Below the pieces are notes generated by a model. It was not told the origin of the DNA, ran no database searches, and was given only the letters and a program-made list of their open reading frames with translations. From Candidatus Moranbacteria bacterium RIFCSPHIGHO2_01_FULL_55_24 (GTDB taxonomy: Bacteria > Patescibacteria > Paceibacteria > Moranbacterales > UBA1568), in NCBI GenBank assembly GCA_001786575.1, contig MFRW01000008.1, forward strand, positions 1 through 24,279: 24,279 bases of DNA. Direction: 5' to 3'. Positions 16,164 to 24,200 of this stretch are shown in pieces. A program made the translations under genes and the position numbers. The number at the start of each line of letters is the position of its first letter. The stretch's first letter is position 1.

Positions 16164-16994
16164 ATGGAACTTCTCTACGGAAAACCAGTTGCGGAAAAAA
16201 TCCTCGCCGAAACGAAGCGGAGGATCGGGGAGTCGGGTATCCGGCCCGGGCTCGCCGTCATTCTCGTTGGGAATGATCGGCCTTCTCATCTCTATGTCGG
16301 CATCAAGGAGCGCGAAGCCATGAAGGCAGGAATACTTTTCGAGAAAAAAATATTTCCGGAAGACGTATCGGAAGAAGTCGTTATTTCCGCTTTGCAGAGC
16401 CTTAATTCTCGGAAAGATATCCATGGGATTATCGTGCAGTTGCCGTTGCCGGAAGGGCTCGATGCCGACCGGATTATCGACACGATCAGTCCGGAGAAAG
16501 ACACCGACGGTTTCCATCGGGAAACATTGAAACGTTTTCTTTCCGGCGAGAAAGAAGCGTGTCCGGTTTTTCCGCGCGCCATAGTGGAACTCCTGCACGC
16601 GGCAGGAGAAGCCTTGCCAGGAAAAAAGGGACTGGTAATCGCGAACTCGAAACTGCTCGGCGAAGCCATAGCCGAAGCGCTGCGGGGAGAAGGCGTGGAG
16701 AGCAGATATCTTTTGAGTTCGGAAGATGAGCAGACGATACGCCGGGAACTGGCGGATGCTGATGTCGTCGTGAGCGCTCTCGGGAAAGGACGTTCCTTAA
16801 CTTGCGACATGCTCCGGCAGGGAGCGATTGTTATCGACGGAGGGGTCGGCTATGAGAACGGGAAGGTAGTAGGGGATGTGGACAAGGAAAGCGTCTCGGG
16901 AAAAATAGGTTTTCTCACGCCGGTTCCGGGCGGGGTCGGACCCGTCACCGTTGCGACGCTTCTCGCGCGCGTCACCGAAGCGGCGTTGAAATAA
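16164..16994 (+). CDS. folD: FolD: methylenetetrahydrofolate dehydrogenase/cyclohydrolase with a diverged cofactor site
   Basis: FolD interconverts 5,10-methylene-, methenyl- and 10-formyl-tetrahydrofolate. The catalytic residues of the 276-residue protein are in place: Y44 and K48 (LYVGIKER), Q92 (VQLPLP), D115 (KDTDGF). The C-terminal signature TPVPGGVGPVTVATLL (252-267) and IDGGV (224-228) are also clear. By contrast the NADP-binding signature, normally VIGRSxxVGxP, reads VIANSKLLGEA at 158-168, and the preceding PCTPxG motif reads CPVFPRA. The fold is retained but the dinucleotide site is altered, so cofactor preference or dehydrogenase activity may differ. It lies nine bases after uppP, without SD. 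Confidence 0.9.
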   Translation: MELLYGKPVAEKILAETKRRIGESGIRPGLAVILVGNDRPSHLYVGIKEREAMKAGILFEKKIFPEDVSEEVVISALQSLNSRKDIHGIIVQLPLPEGLDADRIIDTISPEKDTDGFHRETLKRFLSGEKEACPVFPRAIVELLHAAGEALPGKKGLVIANSKLLGEAIAEALRGEGVESRYLLSSEDEQTIRRELADADVVVSALGKGRSLTCDMLRQGAIVIDGGVGYENGKVVGDVDKESVSGKIGFLTPVPGGVGPVTVATLLARVTEAALK

Positions 16995-17025
16995 CAAAAC
17001 CGGGGACTTGTCAGTCAGAGGCTGA

Positions 17026-17040
17026 TCCGCCTTTGGCGGA
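17026..17040. other. Short perfect hairpin between folD and tRNA-Leu
   Basis: TCCGCC-TTT-GGCGGA, a six-base-pair stem with a three-base loop, 14 bases beyond the tRNA 3' end. No T-run follows on either strand, so it is not a standard terminator; it could protect a 3' end or be a copy of a small dispersed repeat. Confidence 0.5.
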
Positions 17041-17053
17041 AACCTTATGTGAG

Positions 17054-17137
17054 TACCGAAGAAGGGACTCGAACCCTTACAGTGTTGCCACTACTGGATT
17101 TTGAGTCCAGCGCGTCTACCAATTCCGCCACTTCGGC
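17054..17137 (-). tRNA. tRNA-Leu (anticodon CAA)
   Basis: Minus-strand tRNA of 84 nt. Acceptor GCCGAAG pairs with CTTCGGT (G1-U72 wobble), the D arm is GCG/CGC around GAATTGGTAGA, the anticodon stem CTGGA/TCCAG holds the loop CTCAAAA with anticodon CAA (reads UUG), the long variable arm AGTG-GCAA-CACT marks a class II tRNA, and the T arm is AAGGG-TTCGAGT-CCCTT. Discriminator A is at 17054, as expected for leucine. CCA is not encoded. It is convergent with folD. Confidence 0.97.
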
Positions 17138-17146
17138 ATATATTTT

Positions 17147-17171
17147 ATGTCTGCCATTCCATCACCCCGGC
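17147..17171 (-). pseudogene. tRNA-Leu 5' fragment (acceptor strand plus D arm)
   Basis: On the minus strand, nine bases before the intact tRNA-Leu, GCCGGGG-TG is followed by a D arm with the stem ATG/CAT around GAATGGCAGA. This matches the first 25 bases of a class II leucine tRNA (compare the intact gene: GCCGAAG-TG, stem GCG/CGC around GAATTGGTAGA), with one loop base fewer. No anticodon arm follows. It looks like the remnant of a second tRNA-Leu gene. Confidence 0.6.
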
Positions 17172-17223
17172 GAGGCGTCGTTCCGGCTTTCTTGCGCCAA
17201 AGACATAGAGCAAGGATAGGAAA

Positions 17224-17252
17224 TTGATAATCGTTTGTCAATGCAATATAAT
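17224..17252 (+). promoter_or_regulatory. parA promoter, predicting a leaderless transcript
   Basis: TTGATA (17224-17229), 17-base spacer, TATAAT (17247-17252). The ATG of parA begins at 17259, seven bases after the -10, which is where transcription normally starts. Confidence 0.85.
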
Positions 17253-17258
17253 AGGTCT

Positions 17259-18050
17259 ATGGCAAAAATCATCGGCTTCGTGAACCAAAAAGGAGGGGTC
17301 GGGAAAACCACTTCGACGATCAATGTTGCGCGCTACCTCGCCGAGCTCGGGAAGCGCGTGCTTCTTGTCGACCTCGATCCGCAGGGGAATGCTTCTTCCG
17401 GTATCGGCATCGATGCGCGGCGCCTGGAGAAGAATCTCTACCATGCGATGATCCTAGGCCTTTCTCCCCAAGAAATCATCCTGAAAACCGAGACGGAGAA
17501 TTTCCATATCATCCCGGCGGCCCAAGACTTGGCCGGTGCGGAGATCGAGATGGTGCATCTGGAAAACCGCGAGTTCCGTCTGCACAATGTGCTTCGCCAA
17601 GTCCGTCCCTACTACGACTACATTCTGATCGACAGTCCGCCATCCTTAGGTCTGCTGACAATCAACGGTCTGGTAGCATCTGACGAAGTAGTCATTCCGG
17701 TCCAAACGGAGTATTATGCGCTTGAAGGATTGAGCCAGCTTTTGGGAACGATCGAATTGGTGCGCGAGCATTTACAGCCCAATCTGAAGATCATGGGCGC
17801 GCTTCTGACGCTCTATGATCGGCGCAACCGCTTGGCCCGGCAGGTGGTTTCGGAAGTGCGTGCGCATTTCCCCGGACCTGTTTTCGAAAGCGTTATTCCG
17901 CGTTCGGTGCGTCTCGCCGAAGCGCCTTCTTTCGGAAAATCCATTCTTGATTTCGACGCGTTTTCCAAGGGTGCTCGGGCCTACAAGGGGGTCGCCCGAG
18001 AAATCATTTCCCGCGAAGACGAAGAGAAGAAAAAATTGAAAGTAGTCTGA
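17259..18050 (+). CDS. parA: Chromosome partitioning ATPase ParA/Soj
   Basis: MinD/ParA-family ATPase that works with ParB to move or separate the replication origin. The 263-residue protein has the deviant Walker A KGGVGKTT at residues 11-18 with the signature lysine, Walker A' VDLDPQGNAS (about 41-50) and Walker B region YILIDSPPSLG (about 119-129). There is no N-terminal DNA-binding domain, so it is the short chromosomal Soj type. The start at 17259 (MAKIIGFVNQKGG) is chosen because the family begins there and the promoter leaves no room for the in-frame ATG at 17235. parB follows after 13 bases. The C-terminus is lysine-rich (KKKLKVV). Confidence 0.95.
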   Translation: MAKIIGFVNQKGGVGKTTSTINVARYLAELGKRVLLVDLDPQGNASSGIGIDARRLEKNLYHAMILGLSPQEIILKTETENFHIIPAAQDLAGAEIEMVHLENREFRLHNVLRQVRPYYDYILIDSPPSLGLLTINGLVASDEVVIPVQTEYYALEGLSQLLGTIELVREHLQPNLKIMGALLTLYDRRNRLARQVVSEVRAHFPGPVFESVIPRSVRLAEAPSFGKSILDFDAFSKGARAYKGVAREIISREDEEKKKLKVV

Positions 18051-18063
18051 AATATCAATACGT

Positions 18064-19008
18064 ATGGCGCAGCAGTATGGTCTCGGGAGAGGATTAGCAT
18101 CGCTTATCCCTCCGAAAAAGAACGGAGAGCCAGGAGGAACGTCGCAAGGGGTGCCTGCTTCGCCTTCCCGCCCGCCTGTTCATGAATCGCCATTCCAGGA
18201 AATGGCAGAAAAAGCGCCTCTTTCTCCGGCTTCGCAAGAAGGCATGACAGAAGTAGCTATCAATGACATCGTCCCGAATCCCCAGCAGCCGCGTCTCCAC
18301 TTCGACGAAACGAAACTTCAAGAATTGGCTGAATCGATCAAGGAGCATGGCATCCTCCAGCCGTTGATCGTGACCCGAGAAGGCAATCGCTATGAACTGA
18401 TCGCCGGCGAGCGGCGCTTCCAGGCAGCCAAGCGGGCCGGACTTTCCAGGGTGCCGGTCGTCGTGCGGTCAGCGGATGAGCAAGGGAAACTGGAACTCGC
18501 TATCATCGAGAATATCCAGCGCCATAATCTGAATCCGATCGAAGAAGCCAAAGCATACCAGCGTCTGGTACATGAGTTCGGTCTGCATCAGGAAGCGGTC
18601 GCGAAGAAGATGGGCAAGAGCCGCAGTTCGGTCGCGAACAGCATCCGCCTGCTCCACTTGCCGGTAGAGATTCAGCGGGCCGTTTCGGAAGGCAGGATTT
18701 CCGAAGGACATGCCAAGGCGCTTCTCGCGATAGAGAATCCGGAAAAGCAGCGCGCGATTTTCGATCTCATCATCAAGGAGGAGTTGACTGTCCGCGAAAC
18801 AGAGAACCGGGTCCAGAGCGTGTCAGTGAAATCTCACACGCGCAGACTGCATCCGCTCCAAGCCGCGCTTGAGTCGCGAGCCGAACAACTCACCAATGTG
18901 CTCGGCACCAAAGTCCGGATCACTCCGTCGGGAAAGGGCGGAAAAGTGGTGATCGAATACTATTCAGAAGAGGATCTTGAAGGCTTATTGAAGCGGTTTT
19001 CTGCCTGA
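18064..19008 (+). CDS. parB: Chromosome partitioning protein ParB/Spo0J
   Basis: CTP-dependent DNA clamp that loads at parS. The 314-residue protein has the ParA-contacting N-terminal GLGRGLASLIP (6-16), a Pro/Ser-rich linker (~20-60), the ParB N-domain with the CTP-binding box GERR (115-118) and ENIQRHNLNPIEEA (149-162), the helix-turn-helix AVAKKMGKSRSSVANSIRLL (about 178-197) and a C-terminal dimerisation domain ending in EYYSEEDLEGLLKRF. No copy of the canonical parS sequence was found in the window by eye. It ends at a strong terminator, so parA-parB form a two-gene operon. Confidence 0.95.
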   Translation: MAQQYGLGRGLASLIPPKKNGEPGGTSQGVPASPSRPPVHESPFQEMAEKAPLSPASQEGMTEVAINDIVPNPQQPRLHFDETKLQELAESIKEHGILQPLIVTREGNRYELIAGERRFQAAKRAGLSRVPVVVRSADEQGKLELAIIENIQRHNLNPIEEAKAYQRLVHEFGLHQEAVAKKMGKSRSSVANSIRLLHLPVEIQRAVSEGRISEGHAKALLAIENPEKQRAIFDLIIKEELTVRETENRVQSVSVKSHTRRLHPLQAALESRAEQLTNVLGTKVRITPSGKGGKVVIEYYSEEDLEGLLKRFSA

Positions 19009-19042
19009 TTTCGAGAATCCGATTTGACGCGGAGAAGAGGGT

Positions 19043-19069
19043 CCTCTATCTTTGGGATAGAGGCTTTTT
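19043..19069 (+). terminator. Rho-independent terminator of parAB
   Basis: CCTCTATC (19043-19050), loop TTTGG, GATAGAGG (19056-19063), then C and five Ts. Confidence 0.92.
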
Positions 19070-19142
19070 GCATCACATTCAAAAAAATTCCGGGAACCTC
19101 CAGAACTTTACGAACACGATGCTTTTCGGCCTCACTCCACCC

Positions 19143-19175
19143 GCCCGACTTGCGCTGCAAGCCGGGCTCTTTTTT
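19143..19175 (+). terminator. Second plus-strand terminator hairpin, between parB and manC
   Basis: GCCCGACTTG (19143-19152), loop CGCTG, CAAGCCGGGC (19158-19167), one mismatch, then TCTTTTTT. It points the same way as the parB terminator 80 bases earlier. The stretch 19070-19142 holds no ORF of note; the second terminator may be a backup, may belong to a small RNA from that stretch, or its stem may also mark the end of manC, which has no T-run terminator of its own. Confidence 0.75.
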
Positions 19176-19188
19176 AATCGATGTTCGC

Positions 19189-20301
19189 TTAGAGCAGTTC
19201 CGAACGATGAGTTTCTTTCAATTTTTCGATCACCTCTTTCATTTTTGATCCGGCGATATTCTTGTCTGCGATGAGGATGGCGTCCGGAGTATCGATGATC
19301 ACGACATCTTCGAGTCCGAGCGTGACGATCATTTTTTCTTTCCCGTGGACAAGGATGCGCGCGCTTTCCAGATCAAGGTGAGGGCCTTGGGTGACGATAT
19401 GCGATCCGCCTTGTTCTGACAAAAAGTCGAAGAGCGTGCCCCAGTTGCCGACGTCGCTCCAGTGAAGCGCGCTCGGGATGACCAGACGTTCATCGGCTCC
19501 GAGCTTCTCGACGATCAGAGGTTCGACTGGTTCTTTCGGAGCTTTCTGATACAGCTCTTTTATTTTTTCGAGAGGAGCGCCGCTCTCTCTCGCTTCGGCA
19601 ACATCGCGGATAGCGTTCGCGAGATCGGGAGCGAAAGTTTCTGCCCAGCCGAGAAAGGTGTCCGCGGAAAAGATGAAATACCCGGCGTTCCAGAGATATT
19701 CCCAGCGGGTAAGATATTGTTCTGCGGTTTTCTGGTCCGGTTTTTCTTTGAAGTCTTCGATGAAAAAGACGCGCTTCCCGTCGATGACGGCGCATTCTTT
19801 GCCCATTTTGATATAGCCTAAACCGGTGTCGGCGCGCGTCGGATTGATGCCGACGGTGACGAGTTTTCCGGGTTCCTGGGCGACTGTGGCGAAGGCGGCT
19901 TTGATAGTGGCGACGAATTCGTCGACGTTTTCGATGGCATGATCGGAGGCGATCGTGGCTACGACAGCGTCGGCGTCCCGGCTCTTGATGACCGAGGCGA
20001 TGAGGGCGATCGCCGGGGCAGTATTTCTGGCTTCCGGCTCCAAAATCAGATGATTTTGGCTTATTTCCGGTATTTGTTCGAGTACCAGGGGAGCATAGTT
20101 TTCCGTGGTTGAGACGAAAATCTGGCCGGTCGGAACGACTTGCCTCACCCGGTCGAAGGTCTCTTGGAGCAGCGTCTTCTCGCTCGTGAAGCTCTGGAAT
20201 TGCTTCGGGATACTGGTCCGCGAAAGCGGCCAAAGCCGAGTGCCGGACCCGCCGGCCATGATGACGATATAGGCATGCGCGAGGGTGTTCGGAAGGGGCA
20301 T
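19189..20301 (-). CDS. manC: Mannose-1-phosphate guanylyltransferase
   Basis: Makes GDP-mannose from GTP and mannose-1-phosphate for surface polysaccharides or glycoprotein glycans. The 370-residue protein shows the nucleotidyltransferase signature GGSGTRLWPLSR at residues 17-28, the substrate-binding PKQF (32-35), the EPEARNTAPAIAL segment (about 88-100), and the FxEKP-type motif EDFKEKPD (~180). The DVGNWGTL region is near residue 285. There is no C-terminal phosphomannose isomerase domain, so it is the monofunctional type. Start ATG 20301 has no SD but a promoter at 20326-20355. It is divergent from the envelope protein gene at 20460. Confidence 0.94.
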   Translation of the reverse strand: MPLPNTLAHAYIVIMAGGSGTRLWPLSRTSIPKQFQSFTSEKTLLQETFDRVRQVVPTGQIFVSTTENYAPLVLEQIPEISQNHLILEPEARNTAPAIALIASVIKSRDADAVVATIASDHAIENVDEFVATIKAAFATVAQEPGKLVTVGINPTRADTGLGYIKMGKECAVIDGKRVFFIEDFKEKPDQKTAEQYLTRWEYLWNAGYFIFSADTFLGWAETFAPDLANAIRDVAEARESGAPLEKIKELYQKAPKEPVEPLIVEKLGADERLVIPSALHWSDVGNWGTLFDFLSEQGGSHIVTQGPHLDLESARILVHGKEKMIVTLGLEDVVIIDTPDAILIADKNIAGSKMKEVIEKLKETHRSELL

Positions 20302-20325
20302 AATTTTTCGGATTTAAGTATTCCC

Positions 20326-20355
20326 AGTATAGGCGAAATTCCGCCCGATTCGCAA
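20326..20355 (-). promoter_or_regulatory. manC promoter
   Basis: On the minus strand TTGCGA (20355-20350), 18-base spacer, TATACT (20331-20326), leaving a leader of about 18 bases. Confidence 0.6.
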
Positions 20356-20379
20356 CTTGCCAAAAGCCTTGAAAAAACC

Positions 20380-20408
20380 TTACAAAAAGACTTTTCTCGT
20401 GGTATAAT
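20380..20408 (+). promoter_or_regulatory. Promoter of the FN3-like membrane protein gene
   Basis: TTACAA (20380-20385), 17-base spacer, TATAAT (20403-20408), back to back with the manC promoter; the leader would be about 45 bases with no SD. Confidence 0.65.
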
Positions 20409-20459
20409 TCCACTGTTATCCAAGGACGTTTTTGGCGCTTTCCGATAAAACCAAATGGT

Positions 20460-21179
20460 ATGCCAGAGCCTAGTCTCCCTCCGGTATTTCTGACTGAAGA
20501 TCCTTCTTCATCAAACACAAAAAAAATCAGAAAAAGAACCCTCGTACTGGTGATACTTCTCCTGCTTCTTTTGCTTGCTGGGGGAGTTTTTGCTTTTTGG
20601 CGGATGAGAAGCGGCAGTGCTCCGGCAGCTCCGGAAAACAGCAATGTACCCCTTTCACCCTCGAACCCTCCTTCGGAACAAGCGGCTCCTCCGGTGACGA
20701 ACGAGGTCCAAAGCGATCTTTTCGGGAGCGCGAACTACGAGAGCGAAAGCTTCAAAGTAGGGGAAATCGCGATCGGAGGGGAGTCGGAACTGCTGCTTTC
20801 GGAGGATTCTCCGGAGCCCTTGGAGATCACTTCTATCCGCGGCGAAGCCTTCACCGAGAAAAACAAGCCCGAAGTGAAGCTGGTCCTCACCTGGAAAACC
20901 AACAAGCTCTCACGCTCGGAAATCCAGTATGCCAAGGGGGTCGGACAGGCAGCCGAGTCTCTCGAAGAGGACGATTACAGCTTCAATCACAGCGTGCTCA
21001 TCCCGGGACTGGATCCGGCCTCTACCTACATCTACACCATCCTGTCCCGCGACCGTTTCGGCAATGAAATTTCGAGTGATTCGCACGCGGTTTACACGGG
21101 CTCGAAAACGGTCTCTCTGTTCGATCTGATTGCGGATGCTGTAGGCGAGGTTTTTGGCTGGGCTATCAAGAAAAACTGA
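20460..21179 (+). CDS. Membrane-anchored protein with a fibronectin type III-like domain
   Basis: A 239-residue exported protein. Residues 1-26 are polar and end in a basic KKIRKR patch; 27-47 is one very hydrophobic helix (VLVILLLLLLLAGGVFAFW), so it is anchored with the N-terminus in the cytoplasm. Residues 50-82 form a Pro/Ser/Ala-rich linker. Residues about 120-213 look like an FN3-type beta sandwich (VKLVLTWKTNKLSRSEIQY ... LIPGLDPASTYIYTILSRD), the layout seen in extracellular domains fused to hydrolases or pili. The C-terminal tail SLFDLIADAVGEVFGWAIKK is amphipathic. Its neighbour is a huge surface fibre, so a shared surface role is likely. Function unknown. Confidence 0.75.
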   Translation: MPEPSLPPVFLTEDPSSSNTKKIRKRTLVLVILLLLLLLAGGVFAFWRMRSGSAPAAPENSNVPLSPSNPPSEQAAPPVTNEVQSDLFGSANYESESFKVGEIAIGGESELLLSEDSPEPLEITSIRGEAFTEKNKPEVKLVLTWKTNKLSRSEIQYAKGVGQAAESLEEDDYSFNHSVLIPGLDPASTYIYTILSRDRFGNEISSDSHAVYTGSKTVSLFDLIADAVGEVFGWAIKKN

Positions 21180-21200
21180 TTTTTTGCAGAGTGGAAAGTA

Positions 21201-21209
21201 TGATATAAT
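21201..21209 (+). promoter_or_regulatory. Extended -10 promoter of the surface fibre gene
   Basis: TGA-TATAAT, an extended -10 element, 27 bases before the ATG at 21236. A -35 at the right distance is weak (TTTTTG, 21181-21186), as is typical when an extended -10 is present. Confidence 0.6.
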
Positions 21210-21235
21210 TTTATGGAATATCCGTTCCGAATTAC

Positions 21236-24200
21236 ATGTCATTATATGTAAAAAATAAAAACCGAAAAACAGCATATCCTTCCCTAGTAATCGTCTTGAT
21301 GATAGGGATGCTCATAGGGTGGTGGTCTACACTGCGACCTGTTTTTGGCCAGTCTGAAACCGACTCAATCAGGAAAATTTCACTCTCCGCATCGCTTTTC
21401 AATAACGAAAATCGCATCGTTACGAACGGAACCTACGAGGTACGCTTCGCTCTGTACGCTGCCGACCGCGCCACCGCAGACCCATATCCGTCCAATTCCG
21501 ATGCCCGTCTCTGGGAAGAAACGCAGACCGTGACGGTGAAAAACGGCCTTTTCCGGACTTCCCTCGGAGCCGTGAATCCGTTCCCGGCGAATCTGACCTT
21601 CGAGACCGGAAATTACTACATCGGCATCCGCATCGGCACCGATTCCGAAATGGTTCCGCGCAAGAAGCTCGGGTCCGTTCCGCGCGCGATCAATTCCCAG
21701 TTTTTGCAGGGCCGGACGATCGGCACGAATGAGGGCGATCTGGTGACCTTCGGCAAGAAAGGGAAGATCAGCATCAAGAATCTGCCAGTCGGAACCGGCA
21801 ACAACCAGCTGGTCCGTGGCGATGACAGCCGGCTCCAGGATGCGCACCAGCAGAACACCGATACCGGGACGACGGAAACGGTATTCAACGTCGGATCGGA
21901 CACGGCAACGAGCGGACAGAATTTCGATTTCACGGTATCGAGCTCCGCGAATCCTCCGGCGCTCCGCTACAACGGCACGACCCAAGCCTGGCAATTCTCG
22001 AATGACGGCACGACATTTTCGGATATCTCTTCCGGCGGCGGAGGATTGAGCGGTACTGGCACGAACGGCTACGTCGCCTATTGGACCGGTACCGGCACGC
22101 TTGCCGGCGAAGCGCAGCTTTCCGTGTCACGTGGCGGTACGGGAGCTTCGACCTTGAATGACTTGATCACGCTCACGACGCATACCACCGGAAACTATGT
22201 CGCCTCGGTGGCGAATGGCAACGGTATTACCGGCGGGGGAGCCGGGTCGGAGGGAGCTGCATTGACGCTTGCGATTGATATCCTCGATTCTGCTGACGGT
22301 ACCGGCTCCACAAGCTCCAACTCCGGATTGGAATTCGCGGGAGGAAGTTCGAACGAACTCTCGCTTCTCCAGGGATGCGCCAATGGCCAGGGTATTTCTT
22401 GGAATGACGGAACGAGTGTCTGGGAATGTACGAGCTTCGCAAGCGGTCTTTCGGGAACGGGAACAACGGGGTATGTGACGTACTGGAGCGGCACAAGCTC
22501 GCTCGGAAGCGAAGCCCAGCTCGCTGCCTCCCGCGGCGGCACCGGCGTCGACGGCTCTGCCGCCGCAAACGGCACCCTCCTCATCGGCAACGGCACCGGC
22601 TACACTCTGACCACCCTCACCGACGGCACCGGTATCACCGTGACGGAAGGCTCTGGCACCATCACCATCGCTGCCACTCTCGGCACCAGCATCGACCTTA
22701 CGAGCGAAGTGACGGGAGTCCTCCCGATCGCCAATGGCGGCACCAACAAAGCGCTTACTCTCGCAGCCGGAGCAGTCACCTGGACTGATGCCGATTCCTT
22801 CGAAGTGACTGCGGCCGGAACCTCCGGCCAGGCCCTCATCTCCGGAGGCACCACCTCTCCGACCTGGTATGCTCCGACAGCCGGATCCGTTCTCTTCGCC
22901 GGCACCTCTGGTATCCTCCAGCAGGACAACGCCAACTTCTTCTGGGATGACGCGAACAATACTCTTTCGATCGGCGGACTCGATACGATGACTGTCAACG
23001 GTGCGTCGATTGCTACCGGTCTTCAGGTGCATGATGACGGCGGCGCTACTTCGACAGCCATTGAATTGCATAAGCATAGCAGCACAGCCAGTGCCGGATC
23101 GACCCTGTATGGCGCTCGGAGCCGAGGCTCTGCCGGTTCACCGACAGTTATTCAAAGCGGCGATCTGCTTCTTCAGTTCATTTCAGCCGGATACGATGGG
23201 ACTGACTATGCGACATCAGCTGCTATCAAGATGGAAGTCGACGGCACGCCGGGGTCCAATGACCTGCCCGGACGCATCGTCTTTCAGACTGCAGCGGACG
23301 GTTCGCAAACCCTTACTGAACGGGTAAGAATCGACAACGCGGGCAACGTCGGCATCGGAGACACTTCTCCGGCAGCGCTCCTCACCGTCGGAGCTACTGA
23401 TGCCTTCCAAGTCAATTCCTCCGGAGCGATTACTGCCGCTACCGGCATCACCTCTTCCGGCACCATCACCTTCTCGGGTCTCACTGCCAACTCTTTCCTG
23501 TATTCCGGCACCGGAGGAGCGCTTACCACCACGACTGCTCCTACCAACGGCCAGCTCTTAATCGGTTCCACCGGTGCCGCTCCTGTAGCCGCCGCTCTCA
23601 CCCAAAGCACCGGCATCACCGTCACCAACGGAGCAGGCACCATCACCATCGCTGCCACTCTCGGCACTTCGATCGAAGGCTCCGAGATCACCGACGGCAC
23701 CATCGAAGAGGTAGACTTCGAAGCCACCAACACGGCGACCGACGGCTACATCCTCTCCTACGACAGCGCCACCGGCGGCTTCACTTGGATCGCCAACACC
23801 GGCGGCACCGGTTCTTCCAAGTGGACCGATTCCGGCACCATCACCTACCTCACTTCGACCACCGACGACGTCGCCATCGGCGGATCAACCGGCACGGCCT
23901 CCCGCTTCTTCTTCGACGTCACTACCGGAAACCAGATCGTCTTCGAAGGCACCGGCGTCGATGACACCAGCGAGACCACGCTCGTCATTACCAACCCGAC
24001 GGGGGACAGAACACTCACGCTGCCTGACCTCACCGGTACGATCGCTACCTTGAATGGCGGCCAAACCTTCACGAGCGCGACGTGGAACGGTACCGCTATC
24101 GGTGCCCAGTATGGCGGCACCGGCCTCGACGGCTCTGCCGCCGCAAACGGCACCCTCCTCATCGGCAACGGCACCGGCTACACCCTAGCCACACTCACCC

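Noticed and set aside
17026..17040. Terminator for folD or for the tRNA
   Set aside because: The stem is perfect but no T-run follows on either strand.
17235..17258. Upstream in-frame ATG adding eight residues to ParA
   Set aside because: It lies inside the promoter spacer and the ParA family begins at MAKIIGF; the promoter position excludes it.
17139..19080. parS site near parAB
   Set aside because: I looked for TGTTTCACGTGAAACA-like palindromes around parAB and saw none; GTGAAATCTCAC inside parB is only a partial resemblance.
22127..23077. A 316-codon open frame on the minus strand inside the fibre gene
   Set aside because: It is antisense to a clear long coding frame, has no SD or promoter, and its low-complexity composition mirrors the Gly/Thr repeats on the plus strand.
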